From positions 62,001 through 126,000 of the forward strand of contig NZ_BIFH01000044.1 in the NCBI RefSeq assembly GCF_003967355.1: DNA of 64,000 bases, given 5' to 3'. Source of the DNA: Embleya hyalina. GTDB lineage: Bacteria; Actinomycetota; Actinomycetes; Streptomycetales; Streptomycetaceae. This document shows positions 35,811 through 45,358 of this stretch, piece after piece (the stretch's first letter is position 1; each line of letters opens with the position of its first letter). Position numbers and translations under genes: made by a program. The notes beneath the pieces are model-generated. The model saw only the letters and a program-made list of their open reading frames with translations. It was not told the origin of the DNA and did not search any database.

Positions 35811-36494
35811 ACCCCACCGCGATCCGGGCCGCGGATGTACTGGCGGATCTCTCATCCCGGACAGCACCGGCCATCGAACCCGAGAGGCGATGATTCCGGC
35901 CACACCTGGGAGTCGGCCCCGTGCACGCGGGAAACACTGCGTCGGGGAGATCGCTCCCAACCCCCGGCGTCCAACCGACGCACGAGTCGATCAACGCCTG
36001 TTCCACAACACGCCGAAACCCGTACCGGGGCCACCTCGACCCCGGGGCCGGCTCCACCCTCGCCGCGCCGGCCTCGCGCGGCTTGGTCGAGCGCCGGGAC
36101 GACTGTACCCGCGGCCTGTTCGCCATGACTCCGTGTGTGAAGGTGCGGCTCACCGCAGCCGGCCGGGCGACGGCCCACGCCGGTCGGGGGATCACCGCCC
36201 CGGTCTCGCCGCCGCGCGGCCTGGCCGGCGATTCCCACCTGCGCCACTACCTGCGCACCAGCCACCAGGACTGGGCCCGCCCGGCCGAGATCAACGAACT
36301 GCGGGGCTTCTTAACCCAGCCCAGACAGACCGGGCCATGTCCGACCGGCCAGGATCGATGGCCCGGCACGGCGTCGGTTCGGCGGCGGCGACCGCCGCGG
36401 GCCGCCCCCGCTTCAACGTGGAGTCGGCCGCACCGGCCCGCCCCGGTCGTCACCGCTACCGATCGCCCGGCGGCCGATCTCCCGCTCGCCTCCT
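35811..36494. other. 680-base region without a convincing gene
   Basis: Open frames exist on both strands (for example + 36127-36330, MTPCVKVRLTAAGRATAHAG) but match no family I recognise and have stops or frame breaks around them. Probably decayed accessory DNA after the defence operon. Confidence 0.3.
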
Positions 36495-36722
36495 TCACCG
36501 AACGGCCGGCGGCTCGGCCTCCAGCAGATCGGCGACCGTACAGCCCAGGGCCGCGCACATCTTGTCCAGGTCGTCGAGCCGGACCGAGACCGGCTCGGCG
36601 TTCCACAAGGCGGCGGCCCTACTCAACGGCGGGTTGAAACCGACCTGTCGGAACGCGGCGAGCAGGTCACTGAGCTGCCGGATGTCGCGCTTGGCGGCCG
36701 CCCGGCGCAGATTCCACTTCAC
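36495..36722 (-). CDS. small XRE-type DNA-binding protein
   Basis: 75 residues. VKWNLRRAAAKRDIRQLSDL, LSRAAALWNAEPVSVRLDDL and DKMCAALGCTVADLLEAEP follow a well-known actinobacterial family of short Cro/XRE regulators that start with MKWNLR and end with a DLL-EPE tail. In other genomes they often lie beside tyrosine recombinases in integrative elements. No integrase is seen next to this copy. GTG 36722 was chosen; AAGGGG lies eight bases upstream. Confidence 0.82.
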   Translation of the reverse strand: MKWNLRRAAAKRDIRQLSDLLAAFRQVGFNPPLSRAAALWNAEPVSVRLDDLDKMCAALGCTVADLLEAEPPAVR

Positions 36723-37019
36723 CGCAAGTTCCCCTTGTCCATCACAAGTCGCTGCACGGCCCACCCGTTTACTCCCGGAACCTACTTGATCCGCTGACTC
36801 CCGGGCATCACGAGCTGTCCTGAGTCAAATTTCTCGGCGCCGATCACGCTCTCCACCCGTGAGGCATCGATGCGGATCCCTCGACGCTGCCGAGAGGCGG
36901 GATATCCGGCAGCCACTGCTCCCCGGTCAATGCCGGATGCGTAAGCCCTGGGAACGTGTTCACCACGTGGTTGAAATCGGCAGGACCACCCTCGCGGGAT
37001 GCCGCGCTCGCTCAAGTGC

Positions 37020-37270
37020 GTGCCCTCGGGTGTGCCGACACCCCGCTCGCGGTAACGGCGCACGGATCACCGCGTACATCAGCACGAACGCGGTGATCTT
37101 CCACAACGCCCCGGCCATCGCGGAGATCATCCGTCAGAACGGTTCGGCGAGTACTCCACTCACGAACTCGGCAGCCGGCCCGAGGCATACGATCCCAAGC
37201 TCGACATCGACTTCAGCCGGCTCCGCGGCCAGGGCCCGAGCGTTCGCCGGTCTCGGCCAAGCCGCCTGAG
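37020..37270 (+). pseudogene. Tn3-family transposase C-terminal fragment
   Basis: Two pieces in different frames resemble the end of an actinobacterial Tn3-type TnpA: ITAYISTNAVIFHNAPAIAE then IIRQ, and FGEYSTHELGSRPEAYDPKL then DIDFSRLR. A linking segment of about 25 residues is missing. No other part of the transposon or its 38-base ends is evident. Assignment rests on recalled family pattern. Confidence 0.45.
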
Positions 37271-37352
37271 CGGTGAGGGTGCCCGTGGCCCGTTGGGCAC
37301 GGCGACCTGCGCGAACGTGATCGAACCAGGCGCTCGTGGAGCCTCCCGTCCG

Positions 37353-38255
37353 TCATGTCCGTGGGCTCGGGGCCTTGCGGTTCTCGTGGTAGAGGTCGAT
37401 GGCGAGGGCGAGGGCGGCGTGGGTCGCGGGATGGGGGTCCTGGCGGCGCCAGATGAGGTGGACGGGGACGGGGGTGGCGTTGCGCAGGGGGCGGTAGACG
37501 ATGCCGTCGCGGCGGTACTGCGCGGCGGTGGCCTGGGGGGTGAGGCCGACGCAGTGGCTGGTGGCGATGGCGGCGAGCCAGTCGTCGATGTCGTGGGTGT
37601 AGGTGACGGCCGGCCGCTCGTTCTCGGGCCACAGGTTCAAGGTGGTGGTGCCGGTGCGGCGGTCGATGACGAGGGTGCGGGCGGGGATTTCATCCAGGCG
37701 GATGCTGCGCCGGCGGGCCCAGGGGTCGTCGGAGGCGAGTGCGACGACCCGGGGCTCGTGGCCCACCAGGGCGTGCGACCAGGGCTTGAGGTCGAGCGGT
37801 GCGCGGACGACGGCCAGGTCGCACATTCCTTCGGCCAGCCCGCCGGTGGGGGAGTTGTGGCGGACGAGCCGGAGTTCGGTCTCGCGGTGGCTCTGGTGCC
37901 AGCGCCGCTGGAACTCGGTGGTGTGGCGGCCGAAGGCGGACCAGGCGTGGCCGATGTGGAGCAGGGCGTGGCCGGCGGTGGCTTCGGCAACGAGGTCGTC
38001 GGCGCCGACGAGCAGGATGCGTGCACGGGCGAGGGCCCGCACGCCCGCGGACGTGGGCTCGATCGTGCGGCTGGTGCGGTGCAACAGCCGTACTCCGAGG
38101 AACCGTTCCAGGGCGTTCAGGTTGCGGGAGACGGCGGCCTGGGAGATGCCGAGTTCGAGGCCGGCGTCGGTGAAGCTGCCGGTGTCGATGATGGCGACCA
38201 GGCAGCGCAGGTGTTTCAGCTCCAGGCCGGCGGCACTCCACTGCTGCCTATCCAT
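37353..38255 (-). CDS. LysR family transcriptional regulator
   Basis: 300 residues. The N-terminal winged helix (LKHLRCLVAIIDTGSFTDAG, LGISQAAVSRNLNALERFLG) is classical LysR; residues about 95-290 are the substrate-binding domain. Divergent from an EamA-type exporter gene, which is the probable target. The start codon lies inside a perfect dyad, and no ribosome-binding site is present, so translation may begin from a leaderless message. Confidence 0.92.
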   Translation of the reverse strand: MDRQQWSAAGLELKHLRCLVAIIDTGSFTDAGLELGISQAAVSRNLNALERFLGVRLLHRTSRTIEPTSAGVRALARARILLVGADDLVAEATAGHALLHIGHAWSAFGRHTTEFQRRWHQSHRETELRLVRHNSPTGGLAEGMCDLAVVRAPLDLKPWSHALVGHEPRVVALASDDPWARRRSIRLDEIPARTLVIDRRTGTTTLNLWPENERPAVTYTHDIDDWLAAIATSHCVGLTPQATAAQYRRDGIVYRPLRNATPVPVHLIWRRQDPHPATHAALALAIDLYHENRKAPSPRT

Positions 38256-38268
38256 ACGCTCAGCGTAT
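38254..38268. promoter_or_regulatory. LysR-type operator dyad
   Basis: ATACGCT-C-AGCGTAT is a perfect inverted repeat with 7-base arms; it overlaps the LysR start codon and contains the T-N11-A pattern of LysR sites. It lies between the divergent LysR and EamA genes. Confidence 0.65.
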
Positions 38269-38324
38269 CAATGGGCCGGCGGATGCATTTTGTGAATTGC
38301 CGCGCAGGCTCCACGGTCGAGGGC

Positions 38325-39260
38325 ATGGTGCTGAAGATCTCTCATGACGGCGCCGGACACACCTCCGGCGCCGTCCACGACGGTGGTACCGGCCGGGACG
38401 GCAAGCGCCTGGCCGGGGTGGCGCTGATGCTGGGCAGCGGCCTGTCGACCCAGGCCGGAGCTTCGGTGGCGGCGCTCGCCTTCCCGGTGATCGGCCCGGT
38501 GGCAGTGGTGGCCGTGCGCCAGTGGGTGGCCGCCGCCGTTCTGTGGGCGGCCGGCAGGCCGCGGCCGCGGTCGTTCACCGCGGCGCAGTGGCGGCCGGTC
38601 CTGGGACTGGCGCTGGTGTTCGCCGTGATGAACCTCTCCCTGTACACGGCCATCGACCGCGTCGGTCTCGGGCTGGCCGTCACGCTGGAGTTCCTGGGCC
38701 CGCTCACGGTGGCCCTGGCCGGTTCACGCCGCCGCATCGACGCCTGGTGCGCGGTGGCCGCCGCGGCCGCGGTCGTCGTCCTGGCCCGCCCCTCGCCCTC
38801 CACCGACTACCCGGGCATCGCCCTGGCCCTGCTGGCCGCGGTGTGCTGGGCCGGCTACATCCTGCTCAACCGCATCGTGGGCCTCCGTCTGCCCGGCCTG
38901 GAGGGTTCGGCCGCCGCCGCTGCCGTCTCGGGCGCGCTCTACCTTCCCGTCGGCGTCCTGGCGCTGCGGCTGCATCCCCCCACCGCAGCCTCCATAACCT
39001 GCGCGCTGGCGGCCGGCGTGCTGTCCTCCGCCGTGCCCTTCCTGGCCGATCTGCTGGCACTGCGGCGAGTTCCCACGCACTTCTTCGGCGTGTTCATGAG
39101 CGTCAACCCGCTCTTCGCCGCACTGATCGGTCTCGCCGTGCTCGGCCAGCACCTCGACGCGACGGCATGGCTCGCCATGCTGGTGATCGTCGGTGCGAAC
39201 ACGGTCGCCGTCACCACAACCCGTCCCGCCCCCACCACCGACAGCAGAAGCACCTCGTGA
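38325..39260 (+). CDS. EamA/RhtA-type metabolite exporter
   Basis: 311 residues with about ten membrane helices, for example LALVFAVMNLSLYTAIDRVG and GIALALLAAVCWAGYILLNR, in two EamA repeats (about 35-160 and 170-300). The family exports amino acids or small metabolites by drug/metabolite-transporter mechanics. It is divergent from a LysR gene with a dyad in between, the usual layout for a LysR-controlled exporter. The start is not certain: ATG 38325 has GAGGG too close, and in-frame ATGs at 38271 and 38283 are alternatives. Confidence 0.88.
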   Translation: MVLKISHDGAGHTSGAVHDGGTGRDGKRLAGVALMLGSGLSTQAGASVAALAFPVIGPVAVVAVRQWVAAAVLWAAGRPRPRSFTAAQWRPVLGLALVFAVMNLSLYTAIDRVGLGLAVTLEFLGPLTVALAGSRRRIDAWCAVAAAAAVVVLARPSPSTDYPGIALALLAAVCWAGYILLNRIVGLRLPGLEGSAAAAAVSGALYLPVGVLALRLHPPTAASITCALAAGVLSSAVPFLADLLALRRVPTHFFGVFMSVNPLFAALIGLAVLGQHLDATAWLAMLVIVGANTVAVTTTRPAPTTDSRSTS

Positions 39261-39454
39261 AAGCCCCCATCGTCCACGGTGTTGCGCGGGCGTCGACGTG
39301 GACGAACACGGCGCCGGAGGTGCGTTGTGGGGTGTAGGCGGCGCCGTCGACGTCGTGGGTGTCCCGGACGTGTGTGTCGAGGTGCGGTGGGAGTCGGCTC
39401 GCCCGGTACGGGATCTTTCGGTACAGGATCTTTCGCCCCGGTGGGGTTCGGGTG

Positions 39455-39590
39455 CCGGCGAGCCTGCCGGTGCGCAGGGTGGTGAAGGCACGGGAGAGCA
39501 GGCGGGAGACGCGCATCCGGGACAGCCCAGCCGGTCGCCGCTCTCGGATTGGGTGAGGTCGTCCCAGAAGCGGAGTTCGAGGATGTGGCG
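39455..39590 (-). pseudogene. sigma-70 family factor (SigB/F type) region 4 fragment
   Basis: On the minus strand RHILELRFWDDLTQSE (39590-39543) and, after a frame change, LSRMRVSRLLSRAFTTLRTG (39528-39465) reproduce sigma region 4 of the SigB/F/G group (pattern RFFEDLTQSQIA..VSQMHVSRLL). Upstream coding is missing and is replaced by an IS5 remnant. Confidence 0.65.
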
Positions 39591-39591
39591 G

Positions 39592-39910
39592 TCGCCTACT
39601 TCCACAAGTGGCGCGACGACGGCACCGACCAGACCATCCACGACCTGCTGCGCCGACAGGTCCGCGAAAGCCGGGGCGCAAGGCCGACCCCAGCCCGGTG
39701 GTGCTCGGCACCCAAAGCCTGCCTGCGGCCTGGCGGTTGATGTTCTCGGTCTGGTGATCGCGGTGGTGGTGCCGGCCGCGTCCGCGCACGACAACGCGGC
39801 CGGCATCGCCTTGCCGGACAAGGCCACCGCCGACACCGACACGGTGCACAGGGCCTGGTGGACCAGGGGTTCAAGACCGCCGCCGTCGACCACGGGGGAT
39901 CATCGCGCCG
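39592..39910 (+). pseudogene. IS5-family transposase remnant
   Basis: AYFHKWRDDGTDQTIHDLLR, GLAVDVLGLVIAVVVPAASA then HDNAAGIAL, and DQGFKTAAVDHG are consecutive conserved blocks of Streptomyces IS5-group transposases, but spread over different frames with internal deletions. Start and end are missing. It begins exactly where the sigma-factor fragment ends. The stretch 39911-40276 holds nothing recognised. Confidence 0.8.
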
Positions 39911-40276
39911 CAGGTGCTCACCGCTCCGATGCGGATCGGGTACGGCCCGCGCGGGTGGTGGTGTTCACGATCGTCTCCCGCGCGGTGGCGACGTCGCGCA
40001 GCACGGCGAGGGTGGCGGCCGGGTCGTTGCCGTCGACCAGGGACATGCCGGCGAGGTGGTCCGGCGCCGGCCCGGGATCCCCATCGGGTCGCCGTCCGGG
40101 CCGTCCGCCTCGTACGGATCGACCCGACGCGGACGCCCCCGGCGCGGGCCCGCCGCGCAGCGCATGTCCGAAAAATGCGAGGCCCCTCATCCGTCGTGCG
40201 GCGCCCCCTCCCGGCCGGCCAGACGGAGACACTAGTCAGCGGCGCCAAGTAGATAGCCCTGCTACTGTATCGCCGC

Positions 40277-40612
40277 ATGAATGCGGAGCGGCACAGCCAA
40301 TGGCTGCGTGGCGTACTGGACTTGTGCGTCCTGAGCCTGCTTGCCGACGGTGAGAGTTACGGGTATCGGCTCGCCCAGGCGCTGGAGGCGGCCGGCCTCG
40401 GCACGATTCGCGGCGGCACGTTGTATCCCGTCCTACTGCGCCTCGAACGCGACGGGTTGATCTCGTCGCGTTGGGGTGTGGGCGATGCGGGCCCGGCTCG
40501 CAAGTACTACCGGTCGACGCCCCTGGGCGAGGGGGAACTGCGCGCCGCGGCGGATGAATGGTCCGTGTTCGCCGCGCGCGTGGGCACGATGTTGGAAGGG
40601 GTGCGACAGTGA
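40277..40612 (+). CDS. PadR family transcriptional regulator
   Basis: 111 residues. LRGVLDLCVLSLLADGESYG, IRGGTLYPVLLRLERDGLIS and RKYYRSTPLGEGEL are the PadR winged-helix signature. It overlaps the following ABC ATPase gene by four bases (GTGA), so it heads a PadR-ABC-permease operon and probably represses it until a drug or peptide binds. Confidence 0.93.
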   Translation: MNAERHSQWLRGVLDLCVLSLLADGESYGYRLAQALEAAGLGTIRGGTLYPVLLRLERDGLISSRWGVGDAGPARKYYRSTPLGEGELRAAADEWSVFAARVGTMLEGVRQ

Positions 40613-41487
40613 TCGACGATCCCGATTGGCTCGACGTGTTGGCGGGCGAGCTCCGACTCCGCGGGCTGCCGGAGGATCAGGTGACCCGGGTGCTGGGGGA
40701 GACCCGAGCCCATCTGTGGGACGCGGGCGAGGATCCCGCCCGCGCGTTCGGCACGCCCTCGGCCTACGCGGCGGCGGTGCACGAAAGCCTCGGCACGCCA
40801 CCGATTCCGGCGCGACGAAAGGTGGTTCGGGCGGAGGCGCCTCGGTTGCAGGCCACGGGCATCGGCAAACGGCACGGCCGGCATCGCCTGCTGCACGACG
40901 TGGACCTGACCGTGCACGCCGGCGAGGTGGCCGCGATCGTCGGCGCCAACGGCTGCGGCAAGAGCACGTTCCTGCGCATCTGCGCGGGAGTCGAGCGCGC
41001 GCACGCGGGCCGCGTCGTGGTGCGCGGCTCGATCGGCTACTGCCCGCAGGGCGGGGGAACCAGCGATTTCCTCACCCCCGACGAGCATTTCGTCCTCGTC
41101 GGCGCCGGTCGCGGGCTCGGCCGCGACCGCTCGCGCGGAGCCGGCCGGGCCCTGGCCGAACACCTGTGGTGGCCCCGGCCGGCGCCCATCGCGGCCGCGC
41201 GCCTGTCGGGCGGCACCCGACAGAAGCTCGAGGTGATCCTGACCGCGCTCGGAGACCCGGACGTACTCCTCCTCGACGAGCCCTACCAGGGCTTCGACCG
41301 CGATTCGTACATGTACTTCTGGGACCGGGTCCGGGAATGGGCGAACGAGGGCCGGGCGATCGTCGTGGTCACCCACCTGCTGGACCGGCTCGAACGCGCC
41401 GACACCGTCGTCGACCTGACGCCATCCCCCCACGCGGCCCCGGGTGTTCGCGGCCGGCACCATCCGAAGGGAACCCAACCGCGGTGA
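40609..41487 (+). CDS. ABC transporter ATP-binding protein with N-terminal HAAS-like domain
   Basis: 292 residues. Residues 1-65 are a short helical domain like those placed before PadR-linked permeases (DWLDVLAGELRLRGLPEDQV). From about 80 the ATPase domain has Walker A IVGANGCGKSTFLRI, signature RLSGGTRQKLE, Walker B DVLLLDEPYQGFD and switch VVVTHLLDRLE. GTG 40609 overlaps the PadR stop, and its own stop overlaps the permease start. Normally the helical domain is a separate protein or fused to a permease, so this arrangement is uncommon. Confidence 0.9.
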   Translation: MIDDPDWLDVLAGELRLRGLPEDQVTRVLGETRAHLWDAGEDPARAFGTPSAYAAAVHESLGTPPIPARRKVVRAEAPRLQATGIGKRHGRHRLLHDVDLTVHAGEVAAIVGANGCGKSTFLRICAGVERAHAGRVVVRGSIGYCPQGGGTSDFLTPDEHFVLVGAGRGLGRDRSRGAGRALAEHLWWPRPAPIAAARLSGGTRQKLEVILTALGDPDVLLLDEPYQGFDRDSYMYFWDRVREWANEGRAIVVVTHLLDRLERADTVVDLTPSPHAAPGVRGRHHPKGTQPR

Positions 41488-42176
41488 GGCGACTGTCGAC
41501 CATAGCCGAGATGACGGGGCGGGAAATCCTGCGCCGCCGCGCGGTGCTCTTCCTCCTGCTGCTGTTTCCGCTGCCGTTCTATCTGCTCCAACGCGCCGAG
41601 CACCCCGGACAGGCGATCAGATTCCTGTTCGTGGGCCTGAGTTGGGCGATCAGCGGCTCCGCCATGTTCGTCGCGCACAGCGGGCGCGCCATCGACCCGC
41701 GGCTGCGCCTCTCGGGCTACCGTGCCCACCACCTGTGGATGGGCAGGATGTCGGCCCTGTGGCTGATCGGAACGGTGGTGACGCTGCCCTACCTGGCGCT
41801 CGTCGTGGTGGATCAACCACGCGTGCGCCACGGTGCGCTCGCCGTGGCGATGGTGCTGTGTGTGGCCGTGGCGGCACCGTTCGGCCTGCTCCTGGGCGCC
41901 GTGGTGTCACGCGAGTTCGAGGGCACGCTGCTGTTGCTCGTCACCGTCGGGATACAGATGGTCGCCGACCCCGCGACGACCACGGCACGACTGATGCCGT
42001 TCTGGTCGGGCCGCGAGATCGGAACCTACGCGATCGACCACACCGATACCGGCTTCCTCGTGCGCGGCGTCGCCCACGGCCTGGCGTGCGCCCTCCTGTT
42101 CTCGCTCGCGTTGGCCGTGGTCTCCGCACTCCGCCTCCGGCGCCGGCGGCATCTGCGGACGCTGCCGGCGAACTGA
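41484..42176 (+). CDS. ABC transporter permease
   Basis: 230 residues with six predicted membrane helices: VLFLLLLFPLPFYLLQR, FLFVGLSWAISGSAMFVA, MSALWLIGTVVTLPYLALVV, ALAVAMVLCVAVAAPFGLLL, LLLLVTVGIQMVADP and LACALLFSLALAVVSAL. Matches the ABC-2 type. GTG 41484 overlaps the ATPase stop by four bases. It completes a three-gene export unit; substrate unknown. Confidence 0.85.
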   Translation: MRRLSTIAEMTGREILRRRAVLFLLLLFPLPFYLLQRAEHPGQAIRFLFVGLSWAISGSAMFVAHSGRAIDPRLRLSGYRAHHLWMGRMSALWLIGTVVTLPYLALVVVDQPRVRHGALAVAMVLCVAVAAPFGLLLGAVVSREFEGTLLLLVTVGIQMVADPATTTARLMPFWSGREIGTYAIDHTDTGFLVRGVAHGLACALLFSLALAVVSALRLRRRRHLRTLPAN

Positions 42177-42274
42177 CCCCGGATCCCGCCGGGCCGCCTC
42201 TCGGAGCGGTCCGGCCCGTGACGCCGCGACGGCGCAGGCCGTCCGGTGGCCGCTCTCGCGCCGAACGGGAGGAC

Positions 42275-42679
42275 GTGGTGACGGTGCTCACCCTGAAGGG
42301 TTTGACCAAGCGGTACGGGAGCAGGACCGTCGTCGACGATCTGACACCGGACGTCGCATCCGGTGCGGTGACGGGCTTCCTCGGTCCGAACGGCGCGGGA
42401 AAGTCCACGACGATGCGCATGATCGTGGGTCTGGACCGTCCCACGGCGGGCACCGCGTTGATCGACGGGAATCCCTACGCCGAACTGACCCATCCGCTGC
42501 GCCGGGTCGGTGCCCTGCTCGACGCCGGCGCCGTGCATCCGAGGCGCAGTGCCCACGGGCACCTGCTCGCCATGGCCCGCAGCAACGGGCTGGGCGCGCG
42601 GCGCGTGGACGAGGTGCTCGATCTCGTCGGGCTCGCCGATGTGGCCGGGCGGCCCGCCGGCTCGTTTTCGTTGGGCATG
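42275..42679 (+). pseudogene. truncated ABC transporter ATPase
   Basis: About 135 residues: VVTVLTLKGLTKRYGSRTVV, Walker A GFLGPNGAGKSTTMRMIVGL, then up to GRPAGSFSLGM, where the signature and Walker B should follow. The frame then runs into foreign sequence that belongs, in another frame, to a LysR gene. GGGAGG precedes the GTG start. The ATPase domain is cut in half, so it cannot work. Confidence 0.85.
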
Positions 42680-43027
42680 AGTCCGTCTCGATGGAGGAAC
42701 TCGCCGACACGACCCTGGTCACGCTCGCCTCGGAACACGTACCCGACTACTGGATGGACTACCACTATCCGCGAAGAACCCCGTCCGGTCGGCCGATCTC
42801 ACAAGGGCCGGCCAACCGGTGCTGGGCCGAGGTCCTGGTCCACGTCGGCATGGGCGTCGGCGTCAGCCCCGTTGCGCTGCGCGCCAAGGACTTCTACTCC
42901 CACCCGGGAATGATGTTCGTCCCGTTGCACGACGCCCCGCCGATCGACTACGGCTTCCTGTGGCCGCTCACCGGCCTGACCCCCGGCGCCTCGGCCTACC
43001 TCGACATCGTCCCGGAACTCGACACCC
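42680..43027 (+). pseudogene. LysR C-terminal fragment
   Basis: VSMEELADTTLVTLASEHVP, NRCWAEVLVHVGMGVGVSPV and DYGFLWPLTGLTPGASAYLD then IV are the second half of a LysR substrate-binding domain. The DNA-binding half is absent. Its 5' end is joined to the ABC fragment at about 42675-42680, and its 3' end to an ISL3 transposase at about 43025. Confidence 0.8.
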
Positions 43028-43600
43028 CCTCGACCGGTTCAAGCGCTACATCCACAAGCGATGGATCGAGGGCTGCACCAATGCCAGCGAACTCCACCGC
43101 GAAATAAGGGACTTGGGATGGGGCGGAAACGAGCGCACCGTATCCCGTCGCGCCCAGAACCTGCGGACCCCGGGACCCCCTCCCGAACCCACTGCGGCCA
43201 CACCCAAGCCGCGTCGAGTCGTGCAGTGGATCCTGACCGAACCCGAGCACCTCTCAGCCGGCGCGGCCACGCAACTGAAGGGCATCTTCGCCCGTTGCCC
43301 CGAACTCGCGGCCGTTCACGCCTACATACGCATTTTCGCCGACATGATCCGATACCTGGGCGGACCCGACTGCCGCAGTGGCTCAGTCGGGTCCGCACCG
43401 ACGATCTTCCTGCGGTACACAGCTTCGCGAACAGCCTCCAACGGGATCACGCTGCCGTCTTCGCCGGGCTCACCTTGCCCCGGAGCAACGGACCGACCGA
43501 AGGCGCCGTGAATCGGATCAAGATGCTCAAGCGCCGGATGTACGGCCGGGTCAAGCTCGACCTCCTGCGGCACCGCATCCTGCACACTCGCTGGCGACGT
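43028..43600 (+). pseudogene. ISL3-family transposase remnant
   Basis: FKRYIHKRWIEGCTNASELH, EHLSAGAATQLKGIFARCPE and HAYIRIFADMIRYLGGP lie in one frame; after about 43370 the match continues in another as VRTDDLPAVHSFANSLQRDH and TEGAVNRIKMLKRRMYGRVK. These are the last third of ISL3 transposases. The N-terminus is missing. CTTCCGGAGACAGAGCCC near 43625-43642 looks like an inverted-repeat end. Confidence 0.85.
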
Positions 43601-43689
43601 CACCAGCAGTCACATATTCACGCTTCCGGAGACAGAGCCCATCGAGACGTCGTCCGGACGCAGGGCCCTTGCCCCCTCGGCTGCGGGGC

Positions 43690-44055
43690 CGTTGGCGATG
43701 ACCGCAGTCCGGGCCTGGAACTGCACGGCTCCGGTGCGGTCCGCGCCACCGCCGTGGCCTACCTGAAGACCGCGGCCGCCGCGACGGCCCGCAGCAACCG
43801 GGCCCGCCCCGCCCACGAACGCAGCCACCGCGCCGTCTCCTCCGGAATCCTCGCCGAGACGCTGCTTGGGCTCGGCGCCTGGACGAGGCGTGCGAGGCCT
43901 GGAACGTGCTCGTGGACGACCACGCGCACCTGCGCTCCGGACGCGCCGACACCGCGGTCGCCCTCATGCGCGCCCGGCCCCGTCCCCACGCCCGCGTCCC
44001 CGCCGCCGCCTCGCTCCCGAACCGCTGCGCCGCCGCACACATCCGCGGCGCGTGA
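43690..44055 (+). pseudogene. XRE/TPR regulator C-terminal fragment
   Basis: AVAYLKTAAAATARSNRARP and AVSSGILAETLLGLG in one frame, then LDEACEAWNVLVDDHAHLRS and GRADTAVALMRARPRPHARV in the next, match the TPR tail of Streptomyces XRE regulators. A frameshift near 43877 breaks it. Confidence 0.55.
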
Positions 44056-44218
44056 CGGCCGGGCTCGTCGCGGCACGGCGATTCGTCGGGGTCGGCGAAC
44101 GACGGGCCACCCGCCCGAGGGCGGCGGGTTGACGGGACTGTCGGCACCCATGTGACATGGGCCTTGTGGCGGTCGCCCTTGTGCGTGGTGAGCGCAGGCT
44201 GCGTGGCACGTCCCGGGT

Positions 44219-45358
44219 TCAGCCGAGCAGCTCGTCCAGGGCGTCCGTGAGCCGGTCGTGTGTGCCGGGGGCCAGCCGGTAGTAGACGTAGTAGCCGTGC
44301 CGCTCGGGCTCCGCCCAGCCCGCCTCGGACAGGAGTTTCAGGTGTTTGGAGACGGCCGCGTCGGTGAGGCCGATCAGGCCGGCGAGTTCGCGGGTGGATC
44401 GCGGGTACTCGGCCAGGAGCTGGAGGATCTGCAGCCGGGTGGGGTGGGCGGCCGCGCGGAGGAGTCGGAGCAGGTCCTCCGGGGGGACCGGCGGGTGTGC
44501 CTTGCACTGCATGGCGTCCAGCGCGTAGGTGATGTGCACGCTCTGCCGTTCACGGCCCGCCCGGCGGTCGTGGTGGCCGGTGACGGCGACCAGGGGCCAG
44601 GCGAAGTGGGAGGGCGTGAGCAGGAGTCGGTCCTCCGGTCCGAGCGTGAACTCCATCGGAGCGGCGGCGCGGCCGCGTGCCGACGCGATCAGCAGCTCGT
44701 CCCTCTCGTGGATGACCCGCTGATGGGGGGCGAGTTCGTCCAGCATGGACGCCAGGCCGTGGCGGTGCCCGGCGCGGCTGCGCCGGGCGATGTCGGCCAG
44801 CAGATACCTCTCCATGGACGGCCACTCCGGGGCGAGACAGGCGTCCCAGTACGCGGACAGGAACCCGGCGAATCGTCCGCGCGAGCGCTCGGGATCGTCG
44901 ATGAGCTCCCGCAGAACGGGCAGCGAGGCCGGGTGCCGCGCCCGGACGGCGTTCATCGCCCGCTCGCGTAGGGCGGGGGTGGCCTGGAATTCCTCCAACC
45001 GGACGCGAGACGCGCGTCCGTTCTCTTCCAGTGCTCCGGCGAGCAGTTGTTCCGCGTAATGCCCGACCGGCGCGTCGCGCAGCGCCGCCAGCTCGTCCGG
45101 CCATGCCGCCACTTCTCCAGGGCGCCAGATCTGCGGAAAACCCAGCGGACGGCCCCGGCACCAGAAAGCGAATCGGTCGGCCTCGCTCCGGAGATCGGCA
45201 TCCATGCGCTCACGTGCCTTCAGCGTCCAGGAAATGTGCAGCGGATGCCGCTTGACCGAGCCGAGCACGTGCAGGCTGCGCAGCGCCTCGTGACCCGGTG
45301 AGCAGCCGAAGGCCACCAGACCTGGATCCGTCGTGGTCAGACGTACGCGGATGTTCAT
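44219..45358 (-). CDS. ArsR-type regulator with DUF5937-like N-terminal domain
   Basis: 379 residues. The C-terminal 85 residues are an ArsR winged helix: LLRAAAHPTRLQILQLLAEY, IGLTDAAVSKHLKLLSEAGW, RHGYYVYYRLAPG. No metal-binding ELCVCDL box is present. The first 290 residues are the DUF5937 type (FGCSPGHEALRSLHVLGSVK, SAYWDACLAPEWPSMERYLL). The gene is divergent from a serine hydrolase, 204 bases apart, and probably regulates it. ATG 45358 was chosen over upstream GTG options because the family starts close to here. Confidence 0.88.
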   Translation of the reverse strand: MNIRVRLTTTDPGLVAFGCSPGHEALRSLHVLGSVKRHPLHISWTLKARERMDADLRSEADRFAFWCRGRPLGFPQIWRPGEVAAWPDELAALRDAPVGHYAEQLLAGALEENGRASRVRLEEFQATPALRERAMNAVRARHPASLPVLRELIDDPERSRGRFAGFLSAYWDACLAPEWPSMERYLLADIARRSRAGHRHGLASMLDELAPHQRVIHERDELLIASARGRAAAPMEFTLGPEDRLLLTPSHFAWPLVAVTGHHDRRAGRERQSVHITYALDAMQCKAHPPVPPEDLLRLLRAAAHPTRLQILQLLAEYPRSTRELAGLIGLTDAAVSKHLKLLSEAGWAEPERHGYYVYYRLAPGTHDRLTDALDELLG

